NCBI GenBank assembly: GCA_020465985.1
Contig: JAANYP010002630.1
Span: 330,753-394,752 of the forward strand
Source of the DNA: Centrapalus pauciflorus
Taxonomy: Eukaryota > Streptophyta > Magnoliopsida > Asterales > Asteraceae
DNA length: 64,000 nt
Direction of reading: 5' to 3'
The notes under the pieces were generated by a model. It ran no database searches, was not told the origin of the DNA, and saw only the letters and a list, made by a program, of their open reading frames with translations. Made by a program: the position numbers and the translations under genes. This document shows positions 13,081-24,367 of this stretch, piece after piece. The first letter of the stretch is position 1, and every line of letters starts with the position of its first letter.

Positions 13081-13395
13081 TTTTCAATTTAGATAACATG
13101 TTATTACTTTTTTATTGAAGTAATATATTCTCTAAATGAAATCAATCAAAATAACCATATCAGATTGAAATATAAAAACTACAAACATGACAATTTCTGT
13201 ATCTAGTAAGTATTTTTTTTTTACGAAAATGACAGTTTAGTTGTTATCTGATGTGCATTATTTTATACGTTTTAAAATGGGTTTTTAATAATACATTGTT
13301 ATTAATAGCAAGTTAAAAAAAATAATTAAACAGTTGTAAAGATTAAAGATAAAACCGCTGACTGGACAAATAAACTTTCATATAAGTAACATTTA

Positions 13396-13700
13396 GGGGG
13401 CGTTTGGTTCGCATATTTTTTTCTTTGGAATTTGCATTTTTTCAAAGTATTTGCATTATGCAGCATTTGGATTTGTCAGGTTTTTTTCAAATAATCTGCA
13501 TTATCTGATAGAAAAAATTTGCTAATCTGAAGAATGCAGGGTAACTGGGATTCAAAATCCTTGGGAGAAGGCTGGGTTTTTTAATTACAAAGAAAGGAAG
13601 GATTTATGAAATCCTGGGATTTTAAATCCTTACTGAAATCTGTGAACCAAACACAGGATTTTAAATGCAAATCCCAGGAAATCCGCGAACCAAACGCCCC
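13396..13700. mobile_element. Tourist/Harbinger-type MITE
   Basis: This 305 bp element has ends GGGGGCGTTTGGTTCGC and its near reverse complement GCGAACCAAACGCCCC. It is flanked by TTA on both sides (13393-13395, 13701-13703), the usual PIF/Harbinger target. It lies about 630 bp upstream of the likely GRAS promoter. Confidence 0.85.
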
Positions 13701-13747
13701 TTACCATCCAATCCGATAAGGTAGGGTCGGTATTGAGTATCTTCATG

Positions 13748-14005
13748 CCCTGGGCGAAATGAAATACTTACTAAAAAATACAACATACTAATTTTTATAT
13801 AGGTTTTACCAAGATAAAAAAACTAATGTCTTTTTAAAATTACAACATACTATTTTCTAAAGGAATTTAGTCGTTTACTGGATTGAAAATTTAAAAATAC
13901 ACATGTGAACCTAATATATTACTTGTTTAATGAAAATATAATGTCTCATTATAGTTTGATGTCCTGGACGGTAGCTCATGTGTCTCCCCCTCCTTTTTCA
14001 GGGCC
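13748..14005 (+). repeat. Dispersed repeat, copy A
   Basis: A stretch of about 250 bp with marks such as ACAACATACTA, GAAAATTTAAAAATACAC and CTAATATATTACTT recurs diverged at about 16490-16757. It carries CCCTGGGC near its left end and TCAGGGCC at its right end. It sits just upstream of the GRAS promoter. It has no coding capacity and its family is unknown. Confidence 0.6.
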
Positions 14006-14325
14006 AAACTTGCGATAAAGATACATTGATTGACTTAAATTTTAAAAATATGTTACCTAGAAGTTGAAAAAAATGGTATGTTATCAAAACATGAAATAAA
14101 ATAACAATCAATTATTTTTTGACGTAATTACACATTAAATAACATTAAAAAAACATATAAATAAAAACAATTAAAAGGTAGGGGTTCAATTATAAAGAAA
14201 ACTAATATTGAAGGGGCAATATGAAAATATAAATTGTTAAATTCAGGATTAGAACGACGACCAAAATTCACGCGCTTCAATCCCCCAAAAAAGGTCGGTG
14301 CAATGGTTTTCGATCCAACCGTATC

Positions 14326-14470
14326 ATATATATATATTCGATTCTAGCTGCAAAGTTTAAGAAGTTTTCTTCGAATTGAAGCTAAGGCAGAAGAAATCTG
14401 GAGAATTAAGTTACGATTTCGAGTTCGTTGTCTCTGTTTATATTTTGCGAAGAATCAAACAAATACTAAG
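14326..14470 (+). promoter_or_regulatory. Likely GRAS promoter TATA box and 5' UTR exon
   Basis: A TATATATATA run at about 14326-14337 is followed by a leader-like stretch ending AATACTAAG, then a good splice donor GTATGATTC at 14471. The matching acceptor is ATTGCAG at 17481-17487, 146 bp before the GRAS start codon. PAT1-branch GRAS genes commonly have an intron in the leader. The start of transcription is not determined. Confidence 0.5.
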
Positions 14471-14917
14471 GTATGATTCATTTCTTGTGAAATTAAATGT
14501 ATAGAAGTAATCGTAATAATGTTTTGAGTTAATTTGTTCAGTTTCCTGTTTCAATCGAGTTTATTCAACGCATTATCTGAAGCAAATGCAATTTGTTCGT
14601 TTTAAGGGTTTGTTCTTGATAGAAAATTTACTTTATACTTTTCAGTTTGATGGTGAAGAGATTTAAGAAGATTTTGGTAGCAAAAATTTAAGAAATCAAA
14701 GCTTGATTTTGAATATATATAGTAAAAAAAAAAATCACGAAAATCAAAAACGTTTTGCTTCTTAGATTATATATTTATATATTTGATATTTGTATAATGA
14801 TAATAATTGTTTTGTTTTTTTAAAATAGTCATTTTAGATCATAATTTGGTTCATGATGTAATCCTTTTAACTAAAATATAAAAAAGTTAGTTTCTTACGT
14901 AAGTTTTAAGTTTATAA

Positions 14918-15462
14918 CAAGGAAAATAACATCATATAGCTCTGAATTTTCGACTTTGTACACATTTGAACTTTTTTTGTGCAGATTTGATAGTCAAAAT
15001 TCAAAATTGTTCCAATTTGGTAGTTGGCGTACTTTTGAACCGGTTGCTTCCGGTTTCGATGACTACGTGCACAATTTTTTTAATGACGTGGCTACCCGTT
15101 TTTATATTATACTCAGTTTTATCTACGTGGCAACCCGTTTTTTAAAATCACCCGGGTTTTTTAAAAAACGACGTTATAAACCCGGGTGATTTCTTAATTT
15201 CATACGACGTTATAAACCCGGGTGATTTTAAAAAACGGGTTGCCACGTAGATAAAACCGGGTATAATATAAAAACGGGTAGCTCATAATTAAAAAAATTG
15301 TCCATGTAGGCATCGAAACCGGAAGCAACCGGTTAAAAGCTACGCCAACTGTCAAATTGAAACAATTTTGAAACTTTGACTACTAAATGTGCACAAAAAA
15401 AAAGTTCACTACATAAATGTGTACAAAGTCGAAAGTTCAGAGCTATTTGATTTCATTTTCCC
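14918..15462. mobile_element. Long fold-back element
   Basis: Two arms of about 250 bp pair almost along their whole length (TAGCTCTGAA at 14937-14946 mirrored by TTCAGAGCTA at 15436-15445). The centre has a short direct repeat, GACGTTATAAACCCGGGTGA, at about 15169 and 15208. Candidate duplications TTTATAA flank it at 14911-14917 and 15463-15469. A transcript through it would form a very long hairpin. It is a non-autonomous DNA element; the family is not certain (Mutator-like is possible). Confidence 0.8.
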
Positions 15463-16489
15463 TTTATAATATACACCATTTTAATTTATAAAAACATATT
15501 AGTATTTTTCATAATAAAACATTGCTTTATCTTTACCCTTTCATTGTTGTATGCAACTTTTTTAGTGAAGTATATTTTTACACGCTTCAAAATAAATTAT
15601 ATTAAGCTTAGATGTGAACTTCAAAGGAATATTTTTCACGATATTGTTAATTTTTTTGTCAAATAAAATGAATTTTTACTTATTATTATTCTTTGAGGAA
15701 CTGATACAAAACTGATTGATCAAGTCTTTATGATATTTAAATCTCATTTTTTTTAAAAAAATTCTCTTCAAGTTTTTATGAATTCCTGACATCCTGAATA
15801 TATTCTTCGTATGTTAATTCTTTTATGAAAATCTGTTTAAACTTCGTATCCTTTTTAAATTCCCCACATTTTGATTAATCTATTTTATATATAAATACAC
15901 TATATCATATATATAATCCAATTATATATGCTCGATTGCTCGTTTGTAGAAGAAGCAGAACTAGACGCCCGCGTGTGTACATCAGTTTCCGTAAAAGGAT
16001 AAAAATTTAATTTTTTAAATAATTTAATAAAATATGGGAAGCTTTTAAAGTTCCAGAAAGACCCCTAGATTTTTGTAAGTTTCTATTTTACTACGTTTTT
16101 AAAATTTTGAAAGTTTATATAAAAATAACAAGTGTTTTTTTTTCTAAACTATAAATTGAAAATAAAAAATGACTTTTTTCGTTAATTAAAGGCAACCTTA
16201 TGGATTTATGAACAAGAAACTTCATAGAATAACGAATCATAGTAAAAATTACGAGATTTGATTATAGGATTTTGTTCATGAAAGCTATGGAGCAGTTGAC
16301 ATTGTTTTCAAAATTTGTCTCTTCTTTATTCAAGCGACATATTTTCTTATAATTATTAAGTTCTACCTAATTATACAATTTAAAACATAATTATATCGAA
16401 TTCTGGTCTTTGATTATTTGAGTTCAAGCTACGGGTTTCAGTGAAAGATTAGTCCCTTAGCTACAAACAGAGTTGGTGCTGAGTTTTTT

Positions 16490-16757
16490 CATGTCCAGGG
16501 TTAAAACAGAAGAAAATACATTTTTAAAAATGCAACATATTATTTTTTTTTACCGAGTTTGACCAAGATAGAAAAATAATGTTTTTATAACAATACAACA
16601 TACTATATTTTTTTAAAAGGTTTTTTTTTCATTTATTAAGCTGAAAATTTAAAAAATACACGTATGAACATAATATATTACTTATTGGACCGAAAAAATG
16701 CACCTCTTGGTATGATGTTATGGACGTTAGCCCATGTGGCCCCCTCCCCCACAGGGC
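16490..16757 (+). repeat. Dispersed repeat, copy B
   Basis: This is the diverged partner of 13748-14005, with the same order of marks (CAACATA, TTTGACCAAGATAGAAAAAT, AATATATTACTT). It ends near CAGGGCTGGCCCTGG. Together the two copies bracket the first GRAS exon. Confidence 0.6.
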
Positions 16758-16789
16758 TGGCCCTGGCTACGAATTCGCTAGGAATCTTT

Positions 16790-16922
16790 TCTAAAAGCCG
16801 AACACATACACCTTTCAAATCCTATACCTAAATCTGCACCTTGTGTCCACTGTGAGACTCGAACTCCTGACCTGAAGTATAAGTTAACACATTGATACCG
16901 TTGGGCTACAAACCGGATTACA
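16790..16922 (-). mobile_element. tRNA-derived SINE fragment, reversed
   Basis: Read on the minus strand, a box A-like TGTAGCCCAACGGTAT (16895-16910) precedes a box B-like GGTCAGGAGTTCGAGTC (16856-16872). The spacing fits a pol III promoter from a tRNA, but no tRNA cloverleaf can be completed. A SINE relic is the best reading. Confidence 0.6.
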
Positions 16923-17051
16923 TGCCTATGCATGTGTGCAGATTTGTTAGTGGTCAGCTTTTGTAAGAACTATATGTTCTTCATGCAACCTGTTTATAGT
17001 TATATTTTATAATGTGAAATAAGAAAGCATGAAAATATTTTCTGAAAGTTT

Positions 17052-17382
17052 AGGGCATGTTTGGTAGATGAAAATTTTCGGTTTGAGTTTTTAATAAAAC
17101 TGAAAACAACGATGGTTTTTTTTGAAAACACATTTTATAAGTAAAACGTGTTTAGAAGGGTTTAAATGGAGTTTTTTTGTTTTCATTCAACCATCACAAA
17201 CACTCTCTCATTTGAAAACAAAAATGCAGTTTGAAAACATAAAATGGAGTTTTCAATAGGTTAGTTATAAATTATAAAATGAAAACTGAATACATCTAAA
17301 AACAATGGATCTAAACGCGTTTTCTGGAAACTCTTGTTTTCGATGAAATTTTTTGCCGAAAATAGGTAACTAAACATGTTGT
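17052..17382. mobile_element. MITE-like inverted repeat
   Basis: The left end GGGCATGTTTGGTAGATGAA and the right end, which reversed reads ACAACATGTTTAGTTACCTA, are imperfect mates, and both are followed by a TTTTCGG-type stretch. No clear target duplication is seen, so the class is open. Confidence 0.45.
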
Positions 17383-17633
17383 ATTCTTGTTAACTCGGTT
17401 TCAGTTGGTCTATAACAATGAGAGCTCTTTTATATTTACATGAATCAAAGTTTCACTTGTATATATTCTTTTACATTGTCATTGCAGGCCGGTTTATGTG
17501 ACAAATCCGAAAGTTGGATAGATTCAAAAGGTGAATCATAGAGTCTGCAGTCGTTTCGTTTGTTCACCAACGAGGGAAAGTTAATCTTGATGATAAGCAA
17601 ATTATGTACAACGTCTGATGCTTACCCGATAAC

Positions 17634-19295
17634 ATGGACTCGGAGCAATATTTTGGTTATCGATTGACTGATCAAGGCCCGATTTACTCCTCTTCTCACC
17701 CCTTGATTGACACAAAGCTGATTGAATCCTTAAAGTTTGAGGCACGAGACTCCCCGAACTCTCCTTTCATAACCCCGTTTGATTTGGAAACATTCACCAA
17801 TCTGAGCGATAGTCGAGAGAAGTACAGCTCGACATCAGGTGCTAGTCCTTCCTCCCTTGACGATGGTAGCTCGTTTAACCAATCGGGTTCTTCTGCTTTC
17901 GTGCAAAGTGATGGTGTTCATTACATTAAGAATGCTCTACATGATATAGAGACTACGTTAATGGCCCCAGATGAGGAAGTATCCATGCCGATAAACCCTT
18001 TTTCGGGACAAAACAGGTGGCCACAAGCATCGAGTTCAATGCCGAGACAGTGGACTCATGACCCCGCCAATTCAAGCTCGGTATATAATCCAGGATATGG
18101 TATATCGAGTAACGAACTTCATACAGGGAAGCGCCAGAAGTCGGTTGAAGAGTCCCAATTTCCATCGGGTAGTAATAATCTGAAGCAGTTGCTTATCGCG
18201 TGTGCAAATGCGCTTACCGTAAACAAGCTTGAAGAGTTTGCTGAATTAGTTGAATGTGCACGGGGTTTTGTGTCGATTAGCGGTGACCCGATCCAAAGGC
18301 TAGGTGCTTACATGGTGGAAGGGTTGGTAGCGAGGCGGGAGTTATCTGGGAACAACATATATCGAACCCTCAAGTGTCGGGAGCCCGAAGGTAAGGATAT
18401 GCTTTCGTACATGCATATCTTATACGAGATATGCCCGTATTTTAAGTTCGGGTACATGGCTGCAAACGGTGCAATAGCCGAGGCTTGTAGATTCGAAGCC
18501 CAAATCCACATCATCGACTTCCAAATAGCTCAAGGGACACAATGGATGACTCTTTTACAAGCACTCGCAGCTCGTCCCGGAGGTGCACCTCATGTCCGTA
18601 TAACAGGAATCGACGATCCCGTCTCGAGATACGCTCGAGGAGACACTCTAGAGTTGGTAGGAAAACGATTACAAGCAGTATCACAAAACTTCAACATCAA
18701 AGTCGAGTTTCAACCGCTTTCTGTTTACGCCCCGTACGTGACCAAAGAAATGCTTGACTTAAGACCCAACGAAGCCTTAGCGGTGAACTTCCCACTTCAA
18801 CTCCACCACATGCCTGACGAGAGCGTCGACATCAACAACCCACGAGACGAGAGTTTGAGAATGGTGAAGTCGCTTTCACCAAAAGTAGTGACGTTAGTAG
18901 AACAAGAATCAAACACGAACACAGCCGCGTTCTTTCCAAGGTTCATGGAAGTCCTCGATTACTACTCAGCGATGTTCGAGTCAATGGACTCATCGTTACC
19001 GAGGGATAAGAAAGAACGTATAAACATGGAACAACATTGTCTGGCTAGAGACATCGTGAACATCATAGCGTGCGAGGGTAAGGAGAGAGTAGAACGACAC
19101 GAGCTTTTCATGAAGTGGAGGTCTCGGTTGACGATGGCTGGTTTTACGCAGTATCCTCTGAGTTCATACGTGAACTCGGTGATCCGAAATCTTCTGAAAT
19201 GTTATTCGGATCACTATACGCTTGTCGAAAAGGATGGTGCCATGCTGTTGGGATGGAAAGACAGAAATCTAATATCAGCATCTGCTTGGAACTGA
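17634..19295 (+). CDS. GRAS transcription regulator, PAT1 branch
   Basis: The protein has 553 residues in one exon, as is usual for GRAS genes. Residues 1-180 are serine-rich and variable but carry ESLKFEARDSPNSPFI, a mark of the PAT1/CIGR group. The GRAS domain covers about 183-551: leucine heptad I from NNLKQLLIACANAL, the VHIID motif as IHIIDFQIAQGTQW (291-304), heptad II, the PFYRE region around LVEQESNTN, RVER at 485-488, and a C-terminal SAW block ending WKDRNLISASAW. There is no DELLA motif. PAT1-group proteins act in the nucleus and cytoplasm in phytochrome A, gibberellin/chitin and stress signalling; the exact role here is inferred only from the family. The start is the first ATG of the frame, 146 bp after the inferred leader splice. 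All motifs look intact. Confidence 0.97.
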   Translation: MDSEQYFGYRLTDQGPIYSSSHPLIDTKLIESLKFEARDSPNSPFITPFDLETFTNLSDSREKYSSTSGASPSSLDDGSSFNQSGSSAFVQSDGVHYIKNALHDIETTLMAPDEEVSMPINPFSGQNRWPQASSSMPRQWTHDPANSSSVYNPGYGISSNELHTGKRQKSVEESQFPSGSNNLKQLLIACANALTVNKLEEFAELVECARGFVSISGDPIQRLGAYMVEGLVARRELSGNNIYRTLKCREPEGKDMLSYMHILYEICPYFKFGYMAANGAIAEACRFEAQIHIIDFQIAQGTQWMTLLQALAARPGGAPHVRITGIDDPVSRYARGDTLELVGKRLQAVSQNFNIKVEFQPLSVYAPYVTKEMLDLRPNEALAVNFPLQLHHMPDESVDINNPRDESLRMVKSLSPKVVTLVEQESNTNTAAFFPRFMEVLDYYSAMFESMDSSLPRDKKERINMEQHCLARDIVNIIACEGKERVERHELFMKWRSRLTMAGFTQYPLSSYVNSVIRNLLKCYSDHYTLVEKDGAMLLGWKDRNLISASAWN

Positions 19296-19354
19296 ATCAG
19301 AGAGGTTTCTTGTAATCAAATGATCCTAAAAATAAGATGTTTTTGTGTTCTGGT

Positions 19355-19357
<3 letters not shown>

Positions 19358-19432
<75 letters not shown>
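19358..19432 (+). repeat. 75-base T tract
   Basis: An unbroken T run of 75 bases lies 63 bases after the GRAS stop codon, probably in or just after the 3' UTR. It could be the poly(A) tail of a minus-strand retroposed copy, but no body or target duplication is evident. Tracts this long are also prone to sequencing error. Confidence 0.9.
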
Positions 19433-19435
<3 letters not shown>

Positions 19436-20393
19436 TTTGCTTTTAAAAGTTATATAAATAGTAATTATAGCTGGTTATAAATGAATTTGTTTAATTGTTT
19501 GTAAAGTTGTATGATTGTAGAACTGAATTAACCGTTTGTATTTGTTCGATTCGTTTATAACTGATAAATAAAATATTATTTGTGACTTACGGTTGTATAT
19601 ATAGTTTTGACTTGCTTATAATAATTGTAACATTTTTTTAGTAATTATGCAAAATGAATCGGAACTGAGTTCGACTCTATTTAACGTAACAATTAACATA
19701 ACAACCACTAATGAGATTTGACTCATTTTGTATGAGGGTGATATGTATGTGAGAGGTCACGATCGAGTTTAACTCTCGTTGGAGACAAGTTGAAATTTAG
19801 GTGGAGAAATCAACTTCTAAAGTCCCTATTTGAGTCAAATGAGTAGTTTAGGAGTAGACATATGATAGTTTGTTCTTAAAAAAAATAACAATAATATATT
19901 TTTTCGTTATAATTAAAATAGTATACTTTCAGTTTACTATCGATTAATATGATATTTTAACTAGAATTGTTTATCGGTATATTGATTAAATTAAAAATAT
20001 ATTACATTAGTTGAGAAGAAAAATATATACCTTCAATTGATAAAAAAAAACATAGTAAAATTATTGAATATTCATAATTAGACATTTGGACGATTTAGTT
20101 TGGTCGGTTTGGACATTAAATTTTGGACAAATCGACAACCTTAATTTGATATTTTTACAAATCAAACTAGTCAAATTGTTGCTGAACCAACCAAATTGTT
20201 GTTACAAACAAAACCGATCTAACTAACAAAACCACTTGGTTCAGCCAGTTTTACAGCATGAGCCACCTTTTTTTTTTTTTTTTTTCATGTTTTCTAACAA
20301 TATATTTATTCTTTATTAATTTTCGTATGACTAGAAACAAATTTTAGAATAACTAAACCTAAATAGTTTAATGCATTTTTTTAATAAAAATGG
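19433..20393. other. Intergenic, AT-rich, no gene seen
   Basis: This stretch is AT-rich with a second T run at about 20271-20285. No open frame, hairpin end or repeat that I can support is present. Confidence 0.6.
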
Positions 20394-20395
20394 TA

Positions 20396-22378
20396 CTTCT
20401 TCCGTCCCAAAATAAATGTCCACAGACAAAAAACACACAGTTTTAGAAAATATACTTAAAAGACCATTTTGCCCTTAATTACTTAAACACTCAACTTATT
20501 GGAAATGATAATTGCTTTATATAATGATGACAATTGTTTACTCTCTTTTTCTTTTCTGATTATGATAAATTCCCGCCAAGTTAGACTTATCCACACAGGT
20601 ACTTCAAAGTTTGAATTGGCAAATTTTTCCGGTCAATGAAAATTGTATTCTCAAATAGCAGGCGCCAAATTCAAGAAATTGTGTTTTTGTGTTAGCGCCA
20701 AAATTTTCTCATCAAACAAAATATATTAATCACTTCGCTTTTCTTCACCATCATTGACTTATTGTGTTTTTTTATATAGTGACCTCCTCTTGTTTCTTAT
20801 GGGTGGATGGAGCATTCCATAATCACAAATTATTGCATTAAAAGGAACTTGACTAATGCCGAACGTGAAGCCATTTATCAATCCTTATTGCAACAAAGTT
20901 CAAATGGACAATTGAGGTTAGGGCCCATAACCAATGTTGCATCACTTTTTGGCGTATCTAAACGAACCGTAAGTCACATTAATTTGGCACCAAGCTAGAC
21001 TCCAAGTCCTCCAAACGATCGATGTATCTTCAATGAAGCCGAAGGTAGTTGGACGCAAAAAGATACAAGTCGATTTGGCTCAAGTTTTAGAGATTCCACT
21101 ACGTCGTCGAACAAATATCCAGTCTCTTTCAAAATCAATAAGTATTTCGAAATCAACTATTCATAGACGAATCAAATAAGGTGCACTTAGACCACCCACA
21201 AATGCTATCAAGCCGACTTTGACCGATGAGAATAAAAAAAAAGGTTAGAATTCTGTTTATCTATGATTACTCTATGTACACGTGGTAGTTTTTGCTTCTA
21301 TGATATGTTTAACACCATCCATATTGATGAAATGGTTTTACATGTCAAGACCATCAAAACGTTACAATATGGTTCCGGCAAAGATGAGCCATTAAGATCA
21401 TGTAAATCAAAAAAATTCATCACAAAAGTCATGTTTCTAGCTGCAGTTGCAAGACAAGATTTGATACACTAGGTAACGAAGTTTTTTCTGGAAAGATTGG
21501 CATATTTCTGTTCACGACTTTATAGCCAACAAAACGTTCAAGTAAGTATCGTGTTGCAAGGTCGTTGGAGACGAAACCTATTTTATCGGTGACTAAAGAG
21601 ATCACATGGTCATGTTTGATACAAAAGGTTCTACCGGTTATTAGAAGTAAAAAAATGGCCACAAGATCATATGGGTCCGATATTTATTCAACAAGACAAT
21701 GCGAAGTCCCATACTGATGTTGATGATGTTGAGTTTCTTCAAGAAGCATGTAGAGATGGGTTCGATATTCGACTTCGTTTTCAACCACTTAATAGTTCTA
21801 ATTTAAATGTGTTAGACCTTGGTTTTTTTTTTTTCGAGCTATTCAATCACTTCAAGAACAAGAACTTTTAGGATCTATTGATGAATTGGTTTCTACAGTT
21901 AAAACTTCTTTTGAAAACATGGCATCACATGAACTTAACAATGTGTCTTTAACTGAACAATTATGCGTGAAAGAAATCATGAAGGTGTGTGGAGGCAACA
22001 ATTATCGAACGCCACATATCGGTAAGGGTAAGCTAGAACGACAACAAAATTGTCAAACAAATTGATTGTGACGAAGATCTGATAAGAGAAGTGGTTTCGA
22101 ACTTGATTGAGTAGACTCACTGGAATTGTGGGTATGCACGTTGTCAGTTCATGTTTGAATTTCACTTATTTTGTTGACAATGACTCCATTAATTTGTCAG
22201 TATGCATGTATATATTCATGTTCTTTTATTATTTCATTCTATTGTTTTCAGTGATTAATTTATCCAGATAATTTGTTATTGAAAGTTAATACAACATAAT
22301 CATCTATTTTTGTTAGTGGACATTTGATTTGGGACAATTAAAAATAGAAATGTAGACAATTAAATGAGACGGAGGGAG
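20396..22378 (+). mobile_element. Mariner-like element (plant MLE), decayed
   Basis: The ends are CTTCTTCCGTCCCA and, reversed from the right, CTCCCTCCGTCTCA, each flanked by TA (20394-20395 and 22379-22380). A transposase relic lies between. The roughly 2 kb length suggests a former autonomous element with some loss. The end sequence matches the Tc1/mariner-Stowaway type of plants. Confidence 0.9.
20807..22070 (+). pseudogene. DD39D mariner transposase relic
   Basis: Fragments of one protein appear in order but in several frames. An N-terminal DNA-binding part reads NLTNAEREAIYQSLLQQS followed by VASLFGVSKRTVSHI (20807-20990). The first catalytic aspartate lies in NTIHIDE (from about 21311), the second in IFIQQDNAKSH (21677 on), the third in NVLDLG. 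The second and third are separated by 39 residues, which defines the plant DD39D group. A C-terminal tail up to GGNNYRTPHI is recognisable near 22000. Stops and frameshifts occur around 20998, 21470 and 21830. Confidence 0.88.
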
Positions 22379-22820
22379 TAACTGATTTTAGATATTTTAT
22401 AAAATGATCGTTGTGGTTTGCTCAAAATATAAGAATGACATACGGTCTTTCAATCATCTAAATGGCCTCTCAAACATTATTTATTTGTAGAAATAATCAA
22501 TTTGCCTTTTTAGCTTTTTTAAAATGATAGTTTTACCATTTTCTTAATATCTATCATAATATGTTATTAAGAAAATAATAAAACTGTCATTTAGAAAAAG
22601 TTGATAGTCAGATGCACCAAATATGCAAGTAGTAGTGTTTTAATTAACTATTTATATAACTTTTAAAGACCAAACTTCATTTTCATAAATCTAAGCAAAC
22701 CACATGAACCATTTTGATAAATTACTCAAGATTCCTTTTTCATACAAATCATTTACAGTTAGAAGATAGAGAATAGTTCTACAACCTTTTGACTTATGAG
22801 TGTGTATACACAAACATACA

Positions 22821-22823
<3 letters not shown>

Positions 22824-22884
<61 letters not shown>
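22824..22884. repeat. (TA)n microsatellite
   Basis: This 61 bp alternating AT run forms the left border of the inverted-repeat element that starts at 22885. Confidence 0.97.
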
Positions 22885-22888
<4 letters not shown>

Positions 22889-23948
22889 TGGGATCATTGC
22901 AGAACCTTAATTTAGTGCAGAACCATAGAACCAATCTAAACCATTAGATTATAATATAACACTAGGGATAAGATGGTAATTATACAATTAACATTGAATT
23001 AATAGCAGCCTACCAAGTTTGACTGTCCACTTTGACTTTTTTTTTTACTCTTTTAATATATAATGGACATGCAGTGTTGCATCGACGTTAAATATACGAT
23101 ATCAAAGTGTTCATTCGACATCGAATGGTCGTATGGGTAAAAAAAATTTACGAAAAATAAACACGTAAATTTTTTTTCAAAAAAATATATTCATGACCGT
23201 TCTCGTTAAATCCACCAACTTTGACTACTAATTTTGACTATTATTTATTTCTGTTAATAATGAACGTATATGCAGTGTTGCATCGACGTTAAATATACGG
23301 TATCAAAGTGTTCATTCGATATCGAATGATCTCATGATCTCACCATGATATATTGCATCGTGGTCTGGGTAAAAATTTTTTTACGAAAAATAAAAAATAT
23401 ATATCATAACCGTTCTCGTTAAATCCACCAACTTTGACTACTAATTGTGACTATTATTTTAGCTCTGTTAATAATGAGCGTATATGCAGTGTTGCATTGA
23501 CGTTAAATATACGATATCAAAGTGTTCATTCGATATCGAATGATCTCATTATCTCACCATGATATATTGCATCGTGGTCTGGGTAATTTTTTTTTTACGA
23601 AAAATAAACACGTAAAATTTTTTCGAAAAAAATATATCATGACCGGTCTCGTTTTAAAGAGTATAAAATTCTCGTTTTTATGGTATAATTTTTTTGATTT
23701 AAAAATTAATAATATTAATGTTATTTTAATTTGAAGAAAAAGGATATTTATTTTGCTAATGTCAATCTTTTTGCTATTTCCAATCTTTTCCTTTTTTACC
23801 CCTCCAAGAATTAAAATATCACTATTACCAATTTTTTTTCACTAATTCCAAACTTAACTCTTTTAATCAAGACCATTAGATTATTCTAATCTATGGACGA
23901 TATTGGTTCTACAGTTCTACACTAAATTTAGGTTCTGCAATGATCCCA

Positions 23949-23950
<2 letters not shown>
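22885..23950. mobile_element. (TA)n-bounded inverted-repeat element 1
   Basis: The left end GGGTTGGGATCATTGCAGAA is mirrored by the right end, TTCTGCAATGATCCCATC, with about 50 bp of pairing. Inside are three tandem units starting at about 23071, 23272 and 23485 (201 and 213 bp long), each with GCAGTGTTGCAT followed by GACGTTAAATATACG. Both borders are long (TA)n tracts, as in the microsatellite-targeting 'micron' type elements described from rice. There is no coding capacity. Confidence 0.75.
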
Positions 23951-24038
<88 letters not shown>

Positions 24039-24042
24039 TATA
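23951..24042. repeat. (TA)n microsatellite
   Basis: This is an alternating AT tract with a small ACACACA interruption near 24029, lying between two inverted-repeat elements. Confidence 0.95.
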
Positions 24043-24298
24043 GAGGAGGTTCAATGGAAAACCACCATGCACATGAAAACCGCACTGCACCACCACAAAT
24101 GCATCAAATTCCCCGCGTGATGCATCAAAATCCCGCGCGATGCATCAAATTTTCTGCGTGATGCATCAAAATCTCGCGTGATGCATCACCTTATTTACGA
24201 TCATGCCACCGCGTTTTTCATGAAATGCACCAAATCGGACGGTTTGCGTAGGTTTCCATAGTTTTCAGGTGCATAGTGGTTTTCCATTGAACCCACCC

Positions 24299-24300
<2 letters not shown>
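24043..24300. mobile_element. (TA)n-bounded inverted-repeat element 2
   Basis: The ends GGTTCAATGGAAAACCACCA and, reversed from the right, GGTTCAATGGAAAACCACTA are near-perfect mates. The interior has five ATGCATCA words spaced about 22-24 bp (24100-24188). It is bounded by (TA)n on both sides and has no coding sequence. Confidence 0.78.

Positions 24301-24365
<65 letters not shown>
24301..24365. repeat. (TA)n microsatellite
   Basis: This alternating AT tract closes the second element. The following 24366-24741 is AT-rich sequence with no feature I can name; it is the left flank of the copia insertion and so the former upstream DNA of the kinase gene. Confidence 0.95.

Positions 24366-24367
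<2 letters not shown>

Larger units (their letters stand above)
14471..17487 (+). other. Leader intron of the GRAS gene
   Basis: This inferred 3.0 kb intron lies in the 5' UTR. It is AT-rich and holds a long fold-back element, the second copy of a dispersed repeat, a reversed tRNA-derived SINE and a MITE-like inverted repeat. The open frame at 14956-15189 falls inside the fold-back arm and is not a gene. Confidence 0.5.

Noticed and set aside
24095..24190. Regularly spaced ATGCATCA words that look like a small CRISPR-type array
   Set aside because: The words are 8-11 bases, the spacers are similar to each other, and the block lies inside a plant inverted-repeat transposon. There are no cas genes and the organism is a plant.
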